Assembly (NCBI GenBank): GCA_001942185.1
Contig: MKJV01000068.1
Span: 62,001-126,000 of the forward strand
DNA from: Pseudonocardia sp. CNS-004
GTDB taxonomy: Bacteria > Actinomycetota > Actinomycetes > Mycobacteriales > Pseudonocardiaceae
DNA: 64,000 nucleotides
Reading direction: 5' to 3'
Shown: positions 9,079 to 18,041 of the stretch, piece by piece
Position numbering within the stretch: the stretch's first letter is position 1
Layout: the number at the start of each line of letters is the position of its first letter
Notes under the pieces: model-generated
What the model saw: the letters and a program-made list of their open reading frames with translations, nothing else
What the model was told of the DNA's origin: nothing
The model's database searches: none
Made by a program: the position numbers and the translations under genes

Positions 9079-10216
9079 CGACACACCGGTTCTGCTCGGC
9101 GCCGCGCGCACGCCGGTCGGCCGGTTCTCGGGCGCGCTCCGCGACACGGACGCGGTCGATCTCGGAGCGCACGCGGTCCGCGCCGCGCTCGCGCGGGCCG
9201 GGGACGCGGTCCCCGACCAGATCCTGCTCGGCAACGTCGTGCAGGCCGGCAACGGGCAGAACCCGGCTCGGGTCGCCGCCGTCCGGGGTGGCGTGCCCAC
9301 GACGGTCCCCGGCACCACCCTCAACAACGTCTGCCTCGCCGGGATGACCGCCGCCGGCCTGGCCGCGACGCTGGTCCGGGCCGGGGAGATCGACGTCGGC
9401 CTGGTGGGCGGCTTCGAGTCCATGAGCAGGGCGTTGCACGGGGTGCAGGTGCGCGGCGCCGCGAAGGTGGGCGACGCCGCCATGGTCGACCTGCTCGTCC
9501 GCGACGGCCTGTGGTGCGCGCTCAGCGAGCAGGGCATGGGCGAGATGTCCGACGCCGCCACCGCACAGCTCGGGATCTCCCGCGCCGACCAGGACGCGTT
9601 CGCCCTGGCCAGCCACCAGCGCGCCGCGGCGGCCGCCGACCGGCTCGCCGAGGAGATCGTCGCGCTGCCCGGGCTCGACCACGACGAGGGTGTGCGACCC
9701 GACTCGACGATCGACCGGCTCGCGAACCTGCGCCCGGCCTTCACCCCGGACGGGACCCTGACCGCGGGGAACTCGTCGCAGATGTCCGACGCCGGATCGG
9801 CCGGGGTGGTGACGAGTGCCGGGCGCGCCGCGGCGCTGGGGGTCGAGCCGCTCGCCGAGATCGCCGGTTACGCCGCCGTGGCGGGACCGGACCCCACGTT
9901 GCACCTCAAACCCGCGGTCGCCGCCCGGGACCTGCTGAAACGCCACGGTCTCTCACCGGGCGACGTGGACCTGTGGGAGATCAACGAGGCGTTCGGCGCG
10001 GTCGTGCTCGCCACCATGCGCGAGCTGGAGATCGACCACGACCGCGTCAACGTCAACGGCGGCGCGATCGCCGTCGGGCACCCGCTGGGCGGTTCCGGGT
10101 TCCGGCTCGTCATGACGCTGGCCTACGAGATGCGCAGGCGCGGGGCGGAGCTCGGCGTCGCCGCGATCTGCGGTGGCGGCGGGCAGGGCGGGGCGCTGCT
10201 ACTGCGTCGGCGGTGA
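9071..10216 (+). CDS. thiolase family acetyl-CoA acyltransferase
   Basis: 381-residue degradative/biosynthetic thiolase. The nucleophilic Cys is at residue 88 (NNVCLAGM), His at 337 (GHPLGGSG) and the second Cys at 367 (ICGGGGQGGA); the NEAF motif (WEINEAFGAV) is also present. It catalyses reversible Claisen condensation or thiolysis of 3-ketoacyl-CoA. The N-terminus VLLGAARTPVGRFSG is canonical for the acetoacetyl-CoA thiolase group. The gene is complete and overlaps the MaoC gene by 8 bases, so it is the last gene of a three-gene operon. It runs tail-to-tail into the PucR gene, the two 3' ends overlapping by 18 bases. Confidence 0.92.
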   Translation: MRDDTPVLLGAARTPVGRFSGALRDTDAVDLGAHAVRAALARAGDAVPDQILLGNVVQAGNGQNPARVAAVRGGVPTTVPGTTLNNVCLAGMTAAGLAATLVRAGEIDVGLVGGFESMSRALHGVQVRGAAKVGDAAMVDLLVRDGLWCALSEQGMGEMSDAATAQLGISRADQDAFALASHQRAAAAADRLAEEIVALPGLDHDEGVRPDSTIDRLANLRPAFTPDGTLTAGNSSQMSDAGSAGVVTSAGRAAALGVEPLAEIAGYAAVAGPDPTLHLKPAVAARDLLKRHGLSPGDVDLWEINEAFGAVVLATMRELEIDHDRVNVNGGAIAVGHPLGGSGFRLVMTLAYEMRRRGAELGVAAICGGGGQGGALLLRRR

Positions 10217-11441
10217 CGCGCCCAGCCTGCGCGCCAGCAGCGCGAGCGACAACACCAGCAGGTCCCGCGGCCTGCGGGGGTCGTGGCCCGAGATCCGGGC
10301 GATGCGTCGCAGCCGGTAGACGACCGTGTTGGGGTGCACCTGCACCTCGCGGGCGGTGTCGGTGACGCTGCCGCTCGCCTCGACGAAGGCCTGCAGCGTC
10401 CGGAGCAGCTCGGCGCCGCGCCGCTCGTCGTAGGCGGTCAGCGCAGCGAGAGCGTCGGCCACCAGCTCGCCTGCCAGCGGGTGGTCGAGGACGATCCGCT
10501 CGAGCAGCACGTCGTCGTGGCGGACCGGATCGGTGGTGTCGAGCAACAGGGCGATCCGCGCCGCCTCTGCCGCGTCGGTGTAGGACGCGGGCACCCCGTC
10601 GAGGCCGGTGCGCGCGGCGCGACGCCCACTACCACCCCGAGCTCGCGGCAGAGCGCCTCGGCGAGGGCACCGGCGTCGGCGCTCCCGCGACCGCCGGTTC
10701 GGCGGGCCAGAGGACTACCAGGGCCGATTCGCGGACCCCGACCAGCGGATGGGCGCCCGCGGCGAGCCGCTCGCCGAGCTCGATCGCGGGCCGGACGAGC
10801 GTCTCGACGCGGACCGGGTCCGCGTCCCGGCGCGGCACCGCGACCACCGCCGCGTACGCCGGCGCCGCGGAGAACCCGCTGCGCGCCAGCTCCGCCGCGT
10901 CGGCGCGCCCGGTGAGCAAGGCCACCAGCAACGCGTTCCGGGTGACCTCGCGGTCGCTCCAGACCAGCATCGCCTCGCGCATGAACCCGGCGGCCGTGCT
11001 GGCGCCGGCCCGTTCCACGTGAGCGAAGATCCGCTCGCCGATCGCGAGCGACGCCGCGGACTCCACCGGCTGCGCCGCGTCGATGCACTCCCGGAACGCG
11101 GCCCACACCTGCCGGCCCCAGACGGTGAACGAGCGCATCACCGCGTCCACCGGGATGCCCATCCGCATCCGGTCGCGTCCGAACCGCTCGAACGGCCGGG
11201 GATCGAACGGCCCCGCGTCGCCGGCAAGGTCGGCGAGGAGCGCATCGAGGTTGGCCCGCGCCGACCGCACGAACTCCGTGCGCTCCGCCGCGGCCACCCG
11301 CGCGTAGTCGCCGATGTCGTCGGCGTACGCCGCCGCGATCCGGACCGCCAGCTCGTCGGCCCGCGCGGCCACCCGGGCGGCGATCTCGGCGACCACGCGC
11401 CGGTCGGGCCCGGCGTCCGCAGGCTCGCGGGTTCCGCTCAT
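10199..11441 (-). CDS. PucR/CdaR-family transcriptional regulator; two frameshifts
   Basis: A DNA-binding regulator of about 412 residues once repaired. The N-terminal helical RsbRD/MRSF-like region (VDAVMRSFTVWGRQVW) and a central GGDEF-like domain (NALLVALLTGRADAAEL) are read from 11441 to about 10690; a short middle stretch (ADAGALAEALCRELGVVVGV) lies in a second frame; the C-terminal HTH_30 domain (TDTAREVQVHPNTVVYRLRRI) is in a third. Two shifts, near 10685 and 10610, therefore split one gene. Its start is 12 bases after the aldolase stop, so it is likely in the same minus-strand operon as the SorC regulator and aldolase. Target genes could be the convergent thiolase operon or the polyol genes. 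Confidence 0.75.
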
Positions 11442-11453
11442 CCCGGCCGCCGG

Positions 11454-12089
11454 TCAGGCGTGGTGCAGCGCCGCGAAGCTCTCCGGCGGGAACACGGTGT
11501 CCTTGTCCCCGACCACGAGGGCGCGGTAGGTGGCGGTCGCGGCCTCCTCGAGGTTCATGATCCGCCGGAAGGCCATGCCGACGTCCTCGGCGTGCGCCGA
11601 GCAACCGTGGAAGGACTGGATGACGCAGTCGTGCACCTTCGCCTGCTCGGCCGTGGTGTCGGCGAGGGCGTCGGAGCCGTTGGGGTTGTAGGGCACGGTG
11701 CCCACGGACCGCACGTAGTAGGCGTGGTCCAGCGTGATGAGCCGGACCTGGTGGCCCATCGCGTCGAGCAGCACGGTGTGCTGCGGGTGCAGGTGGATCA
11801 CGCAGTTGACGTCGGGACGTTCCTGGTACGTGCGCTGGTGCAGCTTCCACTCGCTCGACGGGCGCGGAGCGCCACCGACCACCTCGCCGCCCAGGTCCAT
11901 CACGGAGAAGTCGTCGGGACCGAGCCCGTCCAGCCACGTGCCCGCCCCCGTGACGACGAACCGTTCCTCGCCGGGTAGCCGCGCGGAGAGGTTGCCGCCG
12001 CTGGCCAGGACGAGTCCGCGCTCCACCGCGAGGCGTCCGACCTCGGCGAGCTGCTGGACGAGATCCTCACGGGTGACCGCAGGGTTCAT
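11454..12089 (-). CDS. class II aldolase/adducin family protein (fuculose-phosphate aldolase-like)
   Basis: 211 residues, intact. Zinc-binding HLHP motif (CVIHLHPQHTVLLDA) and the N-terminal SGGNLSARLPGEERF phosphate-binding loop are those of L-fuculose/L-ribulose-phosphate aldolases. A probable third metal His lies near FHGCSAHAEDVG. Expected to cleave a ketose 1-phosphate (retro-aldol, giving DHAP and an aldehyde) or act as an epimerase. ATG 12089 is preceded by AAGGAG on the minus strand. The gene lies 38 bases after the SorC regulator and across a divergent promoter from the polyol transporter, FGGY kinase and SDR, which makes a sugar-phosphate substrate produced by that kinase plausible. 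Confidence 0.83.
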   Translation of the reverse strand: MNPAVTREDLVQQLAEVGRLAVERGLVLASGGNLSARLPGEERFVVTGAGTWLDGLGPDDFSVMDLGGEVVGGAPRPSSEWKLHQRTYQERPDVNCVIHLHPQHTVLLDAMGHQVRLITLDHAYYVRSVGTVPYNPNGSDALADTTAEQAKVHDCVIQSFHGCSAHAEDVGMAFRRIMNLEEAATATYRALVVGDKDTVFPPESFAALHHA

Positions 12090-12127
12090 GTCGACTCCTT
12101 CTTGTGCGGTGGGCGGGTTCGCCGGTG

Positions 12128-13086
12128 TCAGGCCGAGCGGGTGTCGAGCCCCAGTACGGCCGCGGCGCTCCCGCTGTCGGTGACGAGGACGTTGATCAGC
12201 CCGGTGGAGAGCGCGGTGTGCAGCGCTGCGTGCTTGTCCGGGCCGCCCGCGATGCCCACCCGCGTCGGGATGGCGCGCATCGCGGGCAGGTCGAGCCCGA
12301 TGACGCGGTCGTCGACGCCGCTCGGGACCGGCTCGCCCGCCGGGTCGAAGAACCGGGCGGAGACGTCCCCCACGGCCCCGGCCCGGCGCAGCGCCGCGAA
12401 CTCCGCGTGCGTCACCGACTTGAGCAGCGCCTCGGAGGCCCGGTGCACGCTGCCGACGCCGACGACGAGCAGGTCGGCCGCGGCGGCGCGCTCCAGCATC
12501 GCGCGCACGCCGTCGTCGCGGCGCATGATCTCGGCGGATTCCGCGGTGGACGCCAGCAGCGGCGCGGGCAGGGAGTAGGCCGTGCCGTCGAACGCTGTGC
12601 CAGCCCCAGCGCGAGCTGCCCGGGGTTCGACACCGACGACCGTCCCGCCCGGCTCCCGGCGACGGGCACGACCTCGACGTCGGCGGCGGGCGTGTCGCGC
12701 AGGTGCGCGACCGACGACGCGACCGACGTGGAGAGGCCCACCGCCACGCGCTGCGCGGGCGGCACCAGCTCGGTGAGACAGGCGGCGCCGACGAGCCCGA
12801 GCGAGTTCGTGGAGCGCTCGAGGTCGGACCCGAAGTCGGGCGCGACCCAGGCGCGCTGGAGGTCGTAGCGCTGCACGAGGGCCGCTTCGAGCTCGGCGAA
12901 GGGCGGGTCGTCGCTGTGGACCCGGATCTCGACGATGCCGAGCCGGCGCGCGTCGGCGAGCAGCCGGGTCACCTTGACCCGGGACAGGCCCTGGAGCTCG
13001 GCGATCTCGGCGTGCGTGAGGCCGTGCTCGTAGTACAGGCGGGCGACCTTGCCCACCTGCGCGCGGTGCTGCTCATTTGTTCTCAC
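12128..13086 (-). CDS. SorC/DeoR-type sugar-binding transcriptional regulator; one frameshift
   Basis: About 319 residues. N-terminal HTH: YYEHGLTHAEIAELQGLSRVKVTRLL; then the SorC sugar-phosphate-binding domain with AWVAPDFGSDLERSTNSLG, VAVGLSTSVASSV, LLVVGVGSVHR and the C-terminal LINVLVTDSGSAAAVLGL. The frame shifts at about 12600 between LGLA and GTAYSLPAPLLAS. GTG 13086 is chosen because GGAGG sits 7 bases upstream; the longer N-terminus (to 13173) is not typical. Such regulators are usually induced by a phosphorylated sugar. An operator-like palindrome overlaps its RBS, so it probably autoregulates and controls the divergent polyol operon. Confidence 0.85.
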
Positions 13087-13089
13087 CAA

Positions 13090-13103
13090 TGAACCTCCGT
13101 TCA
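13090..13103. promoter_or_regulatory. candidate SorC operator 1
   Basis: Palindrome TGAAC-CTCC-GTTCA, 4 bases upstream of the SorC start codon and overlapping its RBS. The same TGAAC-N4-GTTCA layout recurs at 13199-13212. Binding here would block the regulator's own translation start or promoter. Confidence 0.55.
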
Positions 13104-13147
13104 CTACGGTGCCGGACGCGCCGACCGAGGTCAAGGCTCCTCCTCGG

Positions 13148-13176
13148 TTGACACTCGCCGGAACGCGCCGCACAGT
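13148..13176 (+). promoter_or_regulatory. candidate sigma-70-type promoter of the polyol operon
   Basis: TTGACA at 13148-13153 (perfect -35 consensus) is followed after 17 bases by the weak -10 CACAGT at 13171-13176. The predicted start of transcription lies just upstream of the second TGAAC-N4-GTTCA palindrome, an arrangement suited to repression. Confidence 0.4.
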
Positions 13177-13198
13177 GACCGAGCACGTGTTCGTAGCG

Positions 13199-13212
13199 TG
13201 AACAAATGTTCA
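13199..13212. promoter_or_regulatory. candidate SorC operator 2
   Basis: Palindrome TGAAC-AAAT-GTTCA, 20 bases upstream of the transporter ATG and downstream of the candidate promoter; a further half site TGTTC is at 13188-13192. Same half sites and spacing as operator 1, 109 bases away. Confidence 0.6.
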
Positions 13213-13231
13213 GTTGCTCGAGGAGGAGCGG

Positions 13232-14493
13232 ATGAACTCCGATGTCAGCACGGCGACCCGGACCGGCCGAATAGGGCGGTTCCTCGACAACCAGGGCATC
13301 GCCCGGCCCTGGCCTGGGGCTACGTCGGCCTGACCCTGTTCATGGTCGGCGACGGCATCGAGCAGGGCTTCCTCGCTCCCTACCTCGACGAGCTCGGCTT
13401 CTCCGCGGCGAGCATCGCCGCGTTGTTCACGGCCTACGGCATCGTCGTCGCGGTCTCGGCGTGGCTGGCCGGAGCGCTCGCGGAGGCTGGGGGCCGCGGC
13501 GGGTGATGCTCATCGGCGCGGCGCTGTGGGTGGTGCTGGAGGTCGCCTTCCTGGTCGGGGTGATGCAGCACAGCTACCCGCTGATGATCACGACCTTCGC
13601 GGTGCGCGCCATCGGCTACCCGTTCTTCGCCTACGGGTTCCTGGTGTGGGTCACGATGGACACCCCCGACGAGGTCATGGGCAAGGCCGTCGGCTGGTAC
13701 TGGTTCGCCAACGCCATGGGCCTCGGCGTGATCAGCGCCTACTTCGCCGGGATCGTCATCCCCCTCGTGGGCGAGCTGGTCACGCTGTGGCTGACGATCG
13801 CGTTCGTCGCCGCGGGCGCGCTGATCATCGCCACCCTGGTCACCTCGCGCGGCGGGCGCAGCGGCATCACCGTCAAGGACACCGTGTCCGGCCTGGTGCA
13901 GGGCGTCACGATCATCAAGGACACCCCACGCGTGGCATCGGCGGCATCGTGCGCCTGATCAACACGATCTCGTTCTACGCCTTCGCGGTCTTCCTCAGCG
14001 TCCACATGGTCAACGTCATCGGCTTCTCCCTCCCGCAGTGCAGGCCATCTGGGGCACGATGCTGGCGGCGAACGTCGCCGCGAACCTGCTCGCCGGGTAC
14101 GCCTCCGACCGCGTCGGCCGCATCAACGTCATCGCGTGGGGCGGCGGCATCGGGACGGCCGTGTCCGTGCTCGCCCTGTACTACGTGCCCGAGGCCATCG
14201 GCCCGAACTTCGCCGTCGTGATGGCCATCGGCATCGTCTACGGCCTGGCGCTGGGCATGTACGTGCCGCTCTCGGCGGTGGTCCCGTTGCTGGCGCCCCG
14301 GCACAAGGCCTCCGCGGTCGCCGTCCTCAACCTCGGCGCAGGCCTGAGCAACTTCGGCGGCCCGCTGCTGGCCGGGCTGGTCGGTCCCCTCGGCATCGCC
14401 CCGGTCGTGTGGATCCTCGCAGGCCTCTACGTCGTCGGCTTCTTCCTCACCTACCTGCTGAAGCAGCCGGGCGTCGAGGTGACCACCCCGTGA
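13232..14493 (+). CDS. MFS sugar-alcohol transporter, RbtT/DalT/CsbX type; four frameshifts
   Basis: About 420 residues, 12 helices. ATG 13232 follows AGGAGGAG (13221-13228). Recognisable pieces: LAWGYVGLTLFMVGDGIEQGFLAPYL, then VMLIGAALWVVLEVAFLVGV and YPFFAYGFLVWVTMDTPDEV, then VRLINTISFYAFAVFLSVHM, then QAIWGTMLAANVAANLLAGY through YLLKQPGVEVTTP. The frame moves at about 13300, 13490, 13930 and 14036; each break is repaired by restoring one base in a short run (for example CCC to CCCC, TG to TGG before CAGGCC). The family takes up ribitol, arabitol and similar polyols by proton symport. Its stop overlaps the FGGY kinase start (GTGA), so it leads an operon. Confidence 0.82.
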
Positions 14494-16025
14494 CGGGACC
14501 GGTCGTGCTCGGCATCGACGCCGGCACCACCGCCGTCAAGGCGCTGGTGCTGACGACCGGGGGCCGGACGCTCGGCCGGGCCCGGGCCACCGTGCGCGTG
14601 CGCCGCCCCATGGCGCGCACGGCCGAGCAGGACATGGAGGAGATCTGGCGCGCCGTCACCGAGACGGTCCGCGCGGCGCTGCTCGAAGCCGGACCGGTGC
14701 GGGTCGCCGGCGTCTCCGTCACGGGCCAGGGGGACGGCGCCTGGCTGGTCGGCGCGGACGGCAGGCCCGTCGGCCCGGCCGCGATCTGGCTCGACGGCCG
14801 CGCCGCGCAGCGGGTGGCGGACTGGGAGTCCGACGGGCGGGGCGCGCTCGTGCGGGCCACGACCGGCTCGGCGCTGTTCGCCGGGGCCCTGCCCGTGCTG
14901 CTCGAGGAGCTCGAGGCCCGCGATCCGGACCTCCTCTCACGCGCGGTGACCCACCTCAACTGCAAGGACTGGATCCGCTACCGGCTCACCGGCACCGTCG
15001 CGACCGACGCCTCCGAGGCCTCCCGCACCTACCTCGACGTCCGCACGGGCCGCTACTCCGACGAGCTGATCAGTCGGCTCGGGCACGACCGGTTCCGCAG
15101 GCTGCTGCCACCGGTGCTGCCACCGACCGCCGTTGCGGGGCGGGTGAGCGCCCACGCGGCCCGCGAGCTGGGACTGGAGCAGGGCACGCCGGTCGCCACC
15201 GGCCTGGTCGACACCCCCGCGGGCGGGGTCGGGTTGGGCGCGGTCCGGCCCGGCGACGCCTACGCGATCATCGGGACGACGGCCTTCGCGGGCGTCGTGC
15301 AGGAGCGGGCGACCCTGGACGTCTCGGTCCCGGCGATCACGCTCGCCCTCGGCGAGGGAACGACGGTCATCGAGTGCCTGGCGCCGATGAACGGCACCCC
15401 CAACCTGGACTGGGCGCGGGAGGTCACCGGCTGCGCGGACACCGACTGGGCGGCGGTGGAGGAGCTGGTCGGGCAGGCGGGTCCCGGCGCGGGCGGTGTG
15501 CTCTACCTCCCCTACGCCGCGGTCAGCGGCGAGCGCGCCCCGTTCGTCGACGACACCGCGTCCGCGGGGTGGCTCGGCCTGAACGTGCAGACCACCCGTG
15601 CGGAACTGCTGCGCGCGGTCTACGAGGGCGTCGCGCTCTCCCTGCGGGAGTGCATGGACGTCCTCGGGATCGGCGGCGTCGTGCGGCTGTGCGGCGGCGC
15701 AGCCGTCTCGCCCGTCGTGTGCCGCATCGTCGCCGACGTCACCGGGCGGCGGGTCGTGCGCTCCACGGCGGAGGAGCCGGGCGCCCGGGGCGCCTGCGCC
15801 GTCGCGGTGGTCGCCGCCGGCCGCGCCCCCGACCTGGAGTCGGCGCTGCGGATGTTCGACGACCCGACCGAAACCATCGAGCCCGACCCCGCCGTGCGCG
15901 CGCTGCACGACCGGCAGGCAGCGACGTTCACCGCGCTGCGCGACGCCGTGCGCGGCCGGTGGCCCGACCTCCGGGCGCTGCAGACGGCGTCCCGCGACCA
16001 CCTCCCGATCCTGGAGACCACGTGA
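14490..16025 (+). CDS. FGGY-family carbohydrate kinase
   Basis: 511 residues, intact. Phosphate-1 loop LGIDAGTTAVKALVL at the N-terminus, VTGQGDGAWLV and IWLDGRAAQRV substrate-side motifs, the second-domain SGERAPFVDDTASAGWLGLN signature and adenosine-loop CGGAAVSPVVCRIVADVTGRRV. It phosphorylates a ketose or polyol with ATP; sequence resembles the xylulose/ribulose/erythritol kinase set, but the exact substrate cannot be read. GTG 14490 overlaps the transporter stop by 4 bases and its own stop overlaps the next GTG by 4. Partner of the SDR (polyol to ketose) and possibly of the class II aldolase across the divergent promoter. Confidence 0.9.
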   Translation: MTGPVVLGIDAGTTAVKALVLTTGGRTLGRARATVRVRRPMARTAEQDMEEIWRAVTETVRAALLEAGPVRVAGVSVTGQGDGAWLVGADGRPVGPAAIWLDGRAAQRVADWESDGRGALVRATTGSALFAGALPVLLEELEARDPDLLSRAVTHLNCKDWIRYRLTGTVATDASEASRTYLDVRTGRYSDELISRLGHDRFRRLLPPVLPPTAVAGRVSAHAARELGLEQGTPVATGLVDTPAGGVGLGAVRPGDAYAIIGTTAFAGVVQERATLDVSVPAITLALGEGTTVIECLAPMNGTPNLDWAREVTGCADTDWAAVEELVGQAGPGAGGVLYLPYAAVSGERAPFVDDTASAGWLGLNVQTTRAELLRAVYEGVALSLRECMDVLGIGGVVRLCGGAAVSPVVCRIVADVTGRRVVRSTAEEPGARGACAVAVVAAGRAPDLESALRMFDDPTETIEPDPAVRALHDRQAATFTALRDAVRGRWPDLRALQTASRDHLPILETT

Positions 16026-17032
16026 CAGAACGGCCGACACTGCTCATCACCGCCCCTTTCGACGCCGCGCAGGCAGAAGGCCTCGGCGACCTGTTCGACG
16101 TCCAGCTCGTCGCCCCGTCACTGGCAGGCGGGTCGCTGGCCGAGCGGGGCCTCGACGCGCAGCTCGCCCGGGCCACGGCGCTGGTGTGCGAGATCGACGT
16201 GGTGGACGCGGCGACGCTGGACAAGGCGCCGGACCTGCGCGTCGTCGTCTCGTGCCGCGCCAACCCGGTCAACGTCGACGTCGCCGCGTGCACGGCCCGC
16301 GGCATCGCGGTGCTCACGACACCCGCGCGCAACGCCGACGTGACCGCCGACCTCGCCTTCACCCTCCTGCTGATGACCGTGCGCCACACGGGACGCGCCG
16401 AGCGCTGGCTGCGCAGCGGCGCGTGGTCGGCCGACGACGTCTTCGAGCCGTACCAGCGCTTCCGCGGGCTCGGCCTGGCCGGGCGGACGCTGGGCATCCT
16501 CGGCGGCGGCGCGATCGGGCGGCGGGTGCTGCGCCGCGCCCGCGCCTTCGGCATGACGGTGCTCGTGTACGACCCCTTCCTGCCCGCCGACGAGTTCGGC
16601 GACGAGGCCGAGATCACCGAGCTCGACGAGGTGCTCGCGCGCTCCGACGTCGTGAGCGTGCACGTCCCCCTCGCCGAGAGCACGATCGGGCTCATCGGCG
16701 ACCGGGAGCTGCGCCTCATGCGCGAGGACGCCTACCTCGTCAACGCCGGGCGCGCCGCCGTCGTCGAAGAGGACGCCCTCGTCCACGCGCTCGCCGAGGG
16801 GCGCATCGCGGGCGCGGGCCTCGACGTGTTCTGGACCGAGCCGATCGACCCGGGCCACCCGCTGCTCGCCCTGGACAACGTCACCGTGACCCCGCACATC
16901 GGAGGGGCCTCCGACGACGTCGTCACCGAACACTCCCGCATCGCCGAACGCGGCCTGCGCGCCTGGGCCGCCGGGCAGCGGCCCGCCGCCGTCGCGAACC
17001 CCGCCGTGCTCGACGAGACCGCCGCCCCGTGA
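16022..17032 (+). CDS. D-isomer-specific 2-hydroxyacid dehydrogenase
   Basis: 336 residues, NAD(P)-dependent. Rossmann motif LGGGAIGRRVLRRARAFGMTVLVYDPF, substrate Arg in CRANPVNVD and ligand-binding NAGRAAVVEE, and the catalytic His in TPHIGGASDD with the upstream acidic partner in GLDVFWTEPID. It reduces a 2-oxoacid to a D-2-hydroxyacid, such as glyoxylate/glycolate or hydroxypyruvate/glycerate. In a pathway where aldolase cleavage yields glycolaldehyde, a glyoxylate/glycolate step would fit, but this is inference. The gene overlaps both neighbours by 4 bases. Confidence 0.9.
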   Translation: MTERPTLLITAPFDAAQAEGLGDLFDVQLVAPSLAGGSLAERGLDAQLARATALVCEIDVVDAATLDKAPDLRVVVSCRANPVNVDVAACTARGIAVLTTPARNADVTADLAFTLLLMTVRHTGRAERWLRSGAWSADDVFEPYQRFRGLGLAGRTLGILGGGAIGRRVLRRARAFGMTVLVYDPFLPADEFGDEAEITELDEVLARSDVVSVHVPLAESTIGLIGDRELRLMREDAYLVNAGRAAVVEEDALVHALAEGRIAGAGLDVFWTEPIDPGHPLLALDNVTVTPHIGGASDDVVTEHSRIAERGLRAWAAGQRPAAVANPAVLDETAAP

Positions 17033-18018
17033 CCGCAGGAATGAGCGCGGACGTGGACGACGCACCCGCGGACGTCGTGACCCTCGGCCTGCACATCCTC
17101 GACGTGCTGGGCCGGCCGGTCACCCGGATCCCCCCTGGTCAGGAGGTGGAGCTGCTGGAGGAGATCACGATGACGGTGGCCGGCACCGCCGCGGCGACCG
17201 CGGTCGACCTCGCCCGGCTCGGCATGCGCACGGCCACCGTCGGAGCGCTCGGCCGCGACCCGATGGGCGAGTTCCTCCGGTCCCGGATGACCGCCGAGGG
17301 CATCGACTGCTCCGGGCTGACCGACGTCGACGGGCTGCAGACCTCGGCGACGATCCTGCCGATCCGGCCCGACGGCGGCCGCCCGCCGCTGCACGTGATC
17401 GGTGCGAGCGCCGCGTTGACCCCCGCGCTGATCCCGTGGCCCACCCTGGAACGGGCGAGGATCCTGCACATCGGCGGGACCGGCCTGCTCCCCGGCCTCG
17501 ACGGCCGGCCCACCGTCGACGTGCTGCGCCGGGCCGAGGCCGCGGGGCTCACCGTCGTCATGGACTTCATCCCGACGAAGGACCCGGCCTTCCCGGCCCA
17601 GCTCGCCGCCTGCCTCCCGCATGTGGACTTCCTGCTGCCCAACCTCGAGGACGCCTGCTTCGTGGCGGGCACCGACGACCGCCGGGAGGCGATCGACTGG
17701 TACCACGGGCACGGCGTGGGGTGCACGGTGCTCACCATGGGAGCCGACGGCGTCAGCGTCACCCCGCGCGGCGAGCACGAGCGGCTGCTGCCCGCCTACG
17801 CCGTCGACGTCGTCGACACCACCGGATGCGGCGACGCGTTCAGCGCCGGGTTCATCACCGGCCTGCTCGAGGGCCGGGACCCCGTCGCCGCCGCCGAGCT
17901 CGGCCTGGCCGCGGGCAGCGTCGTCGCCACCGGCCTCGGCTCCGACGCCGGCATCACCGATCGGCCCGCCCTCGACGGGTTCGCCGCGAGCACGCCCCGG
18001 CTCACCGTCCCCGCCTGA
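17029..18018 (+). CDS. PfkB-family carbohydrate kinase
   Basis: 329 residues. Ribokinase-fold features: N-terminal VVTLGLHILDVLGRPV, GTAAATAVDLARLGMRTATVG (sugar-binding GG-like region), LLPNLEDACFVAG, and the ATP/anion-hole signature VDTTGCGDAFSAGFITGLLEG with the catalytic Asp. GTG 17029 overlaps the dehydrogenase stop by 4 bases; ATG 17041 is an alternative but leaves almost no space for a RBS. It phosphorylates a sugar or sugar phosphate. A second kinase in the same operon suggests either two substrates or a 1-phosphate to bisphosphate step. Confidence 0.9.
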   Translation: MTAGMSADVDDAPADVVTLGLHILDVLGRPVTRIPPGQEVELLEEITMTVAGTAAATAVDLARLGMRTATVGALGRDPMGEFLRSRMTAEGIDCSGLTDVDGLQTSATILPIRPDGGRPPLHVIGASAALTPALIPWPTLERARILHIGGTGLLPGLDGRPTVDVLRRAEAAGLTVVMDFIPTKDPAFPAQLAACLPHVDFLLPNLEDACFVAGTDDRREAIDWYHGHGVGCTVLTMGADGVSVTPRGEHERLLPAYAVDVVDTTGCGDAFSAGFITGLLEGRDPVAAAELGLAAGSVVATGLGSDAGITDRPALDGFAASTPRLTVPA

Positions 18019-18041
18019 CCCCCTCCGGAAAGGACACCACC

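Noticed and set aside
13232..14493. Polyol transporter called a true pseudogene
   Set aside because: Four shifts in one gene look damaging, but each is repaired by one base in a G or C run and all membrane motifs are intact, while the operon genes behind it are undamaged.
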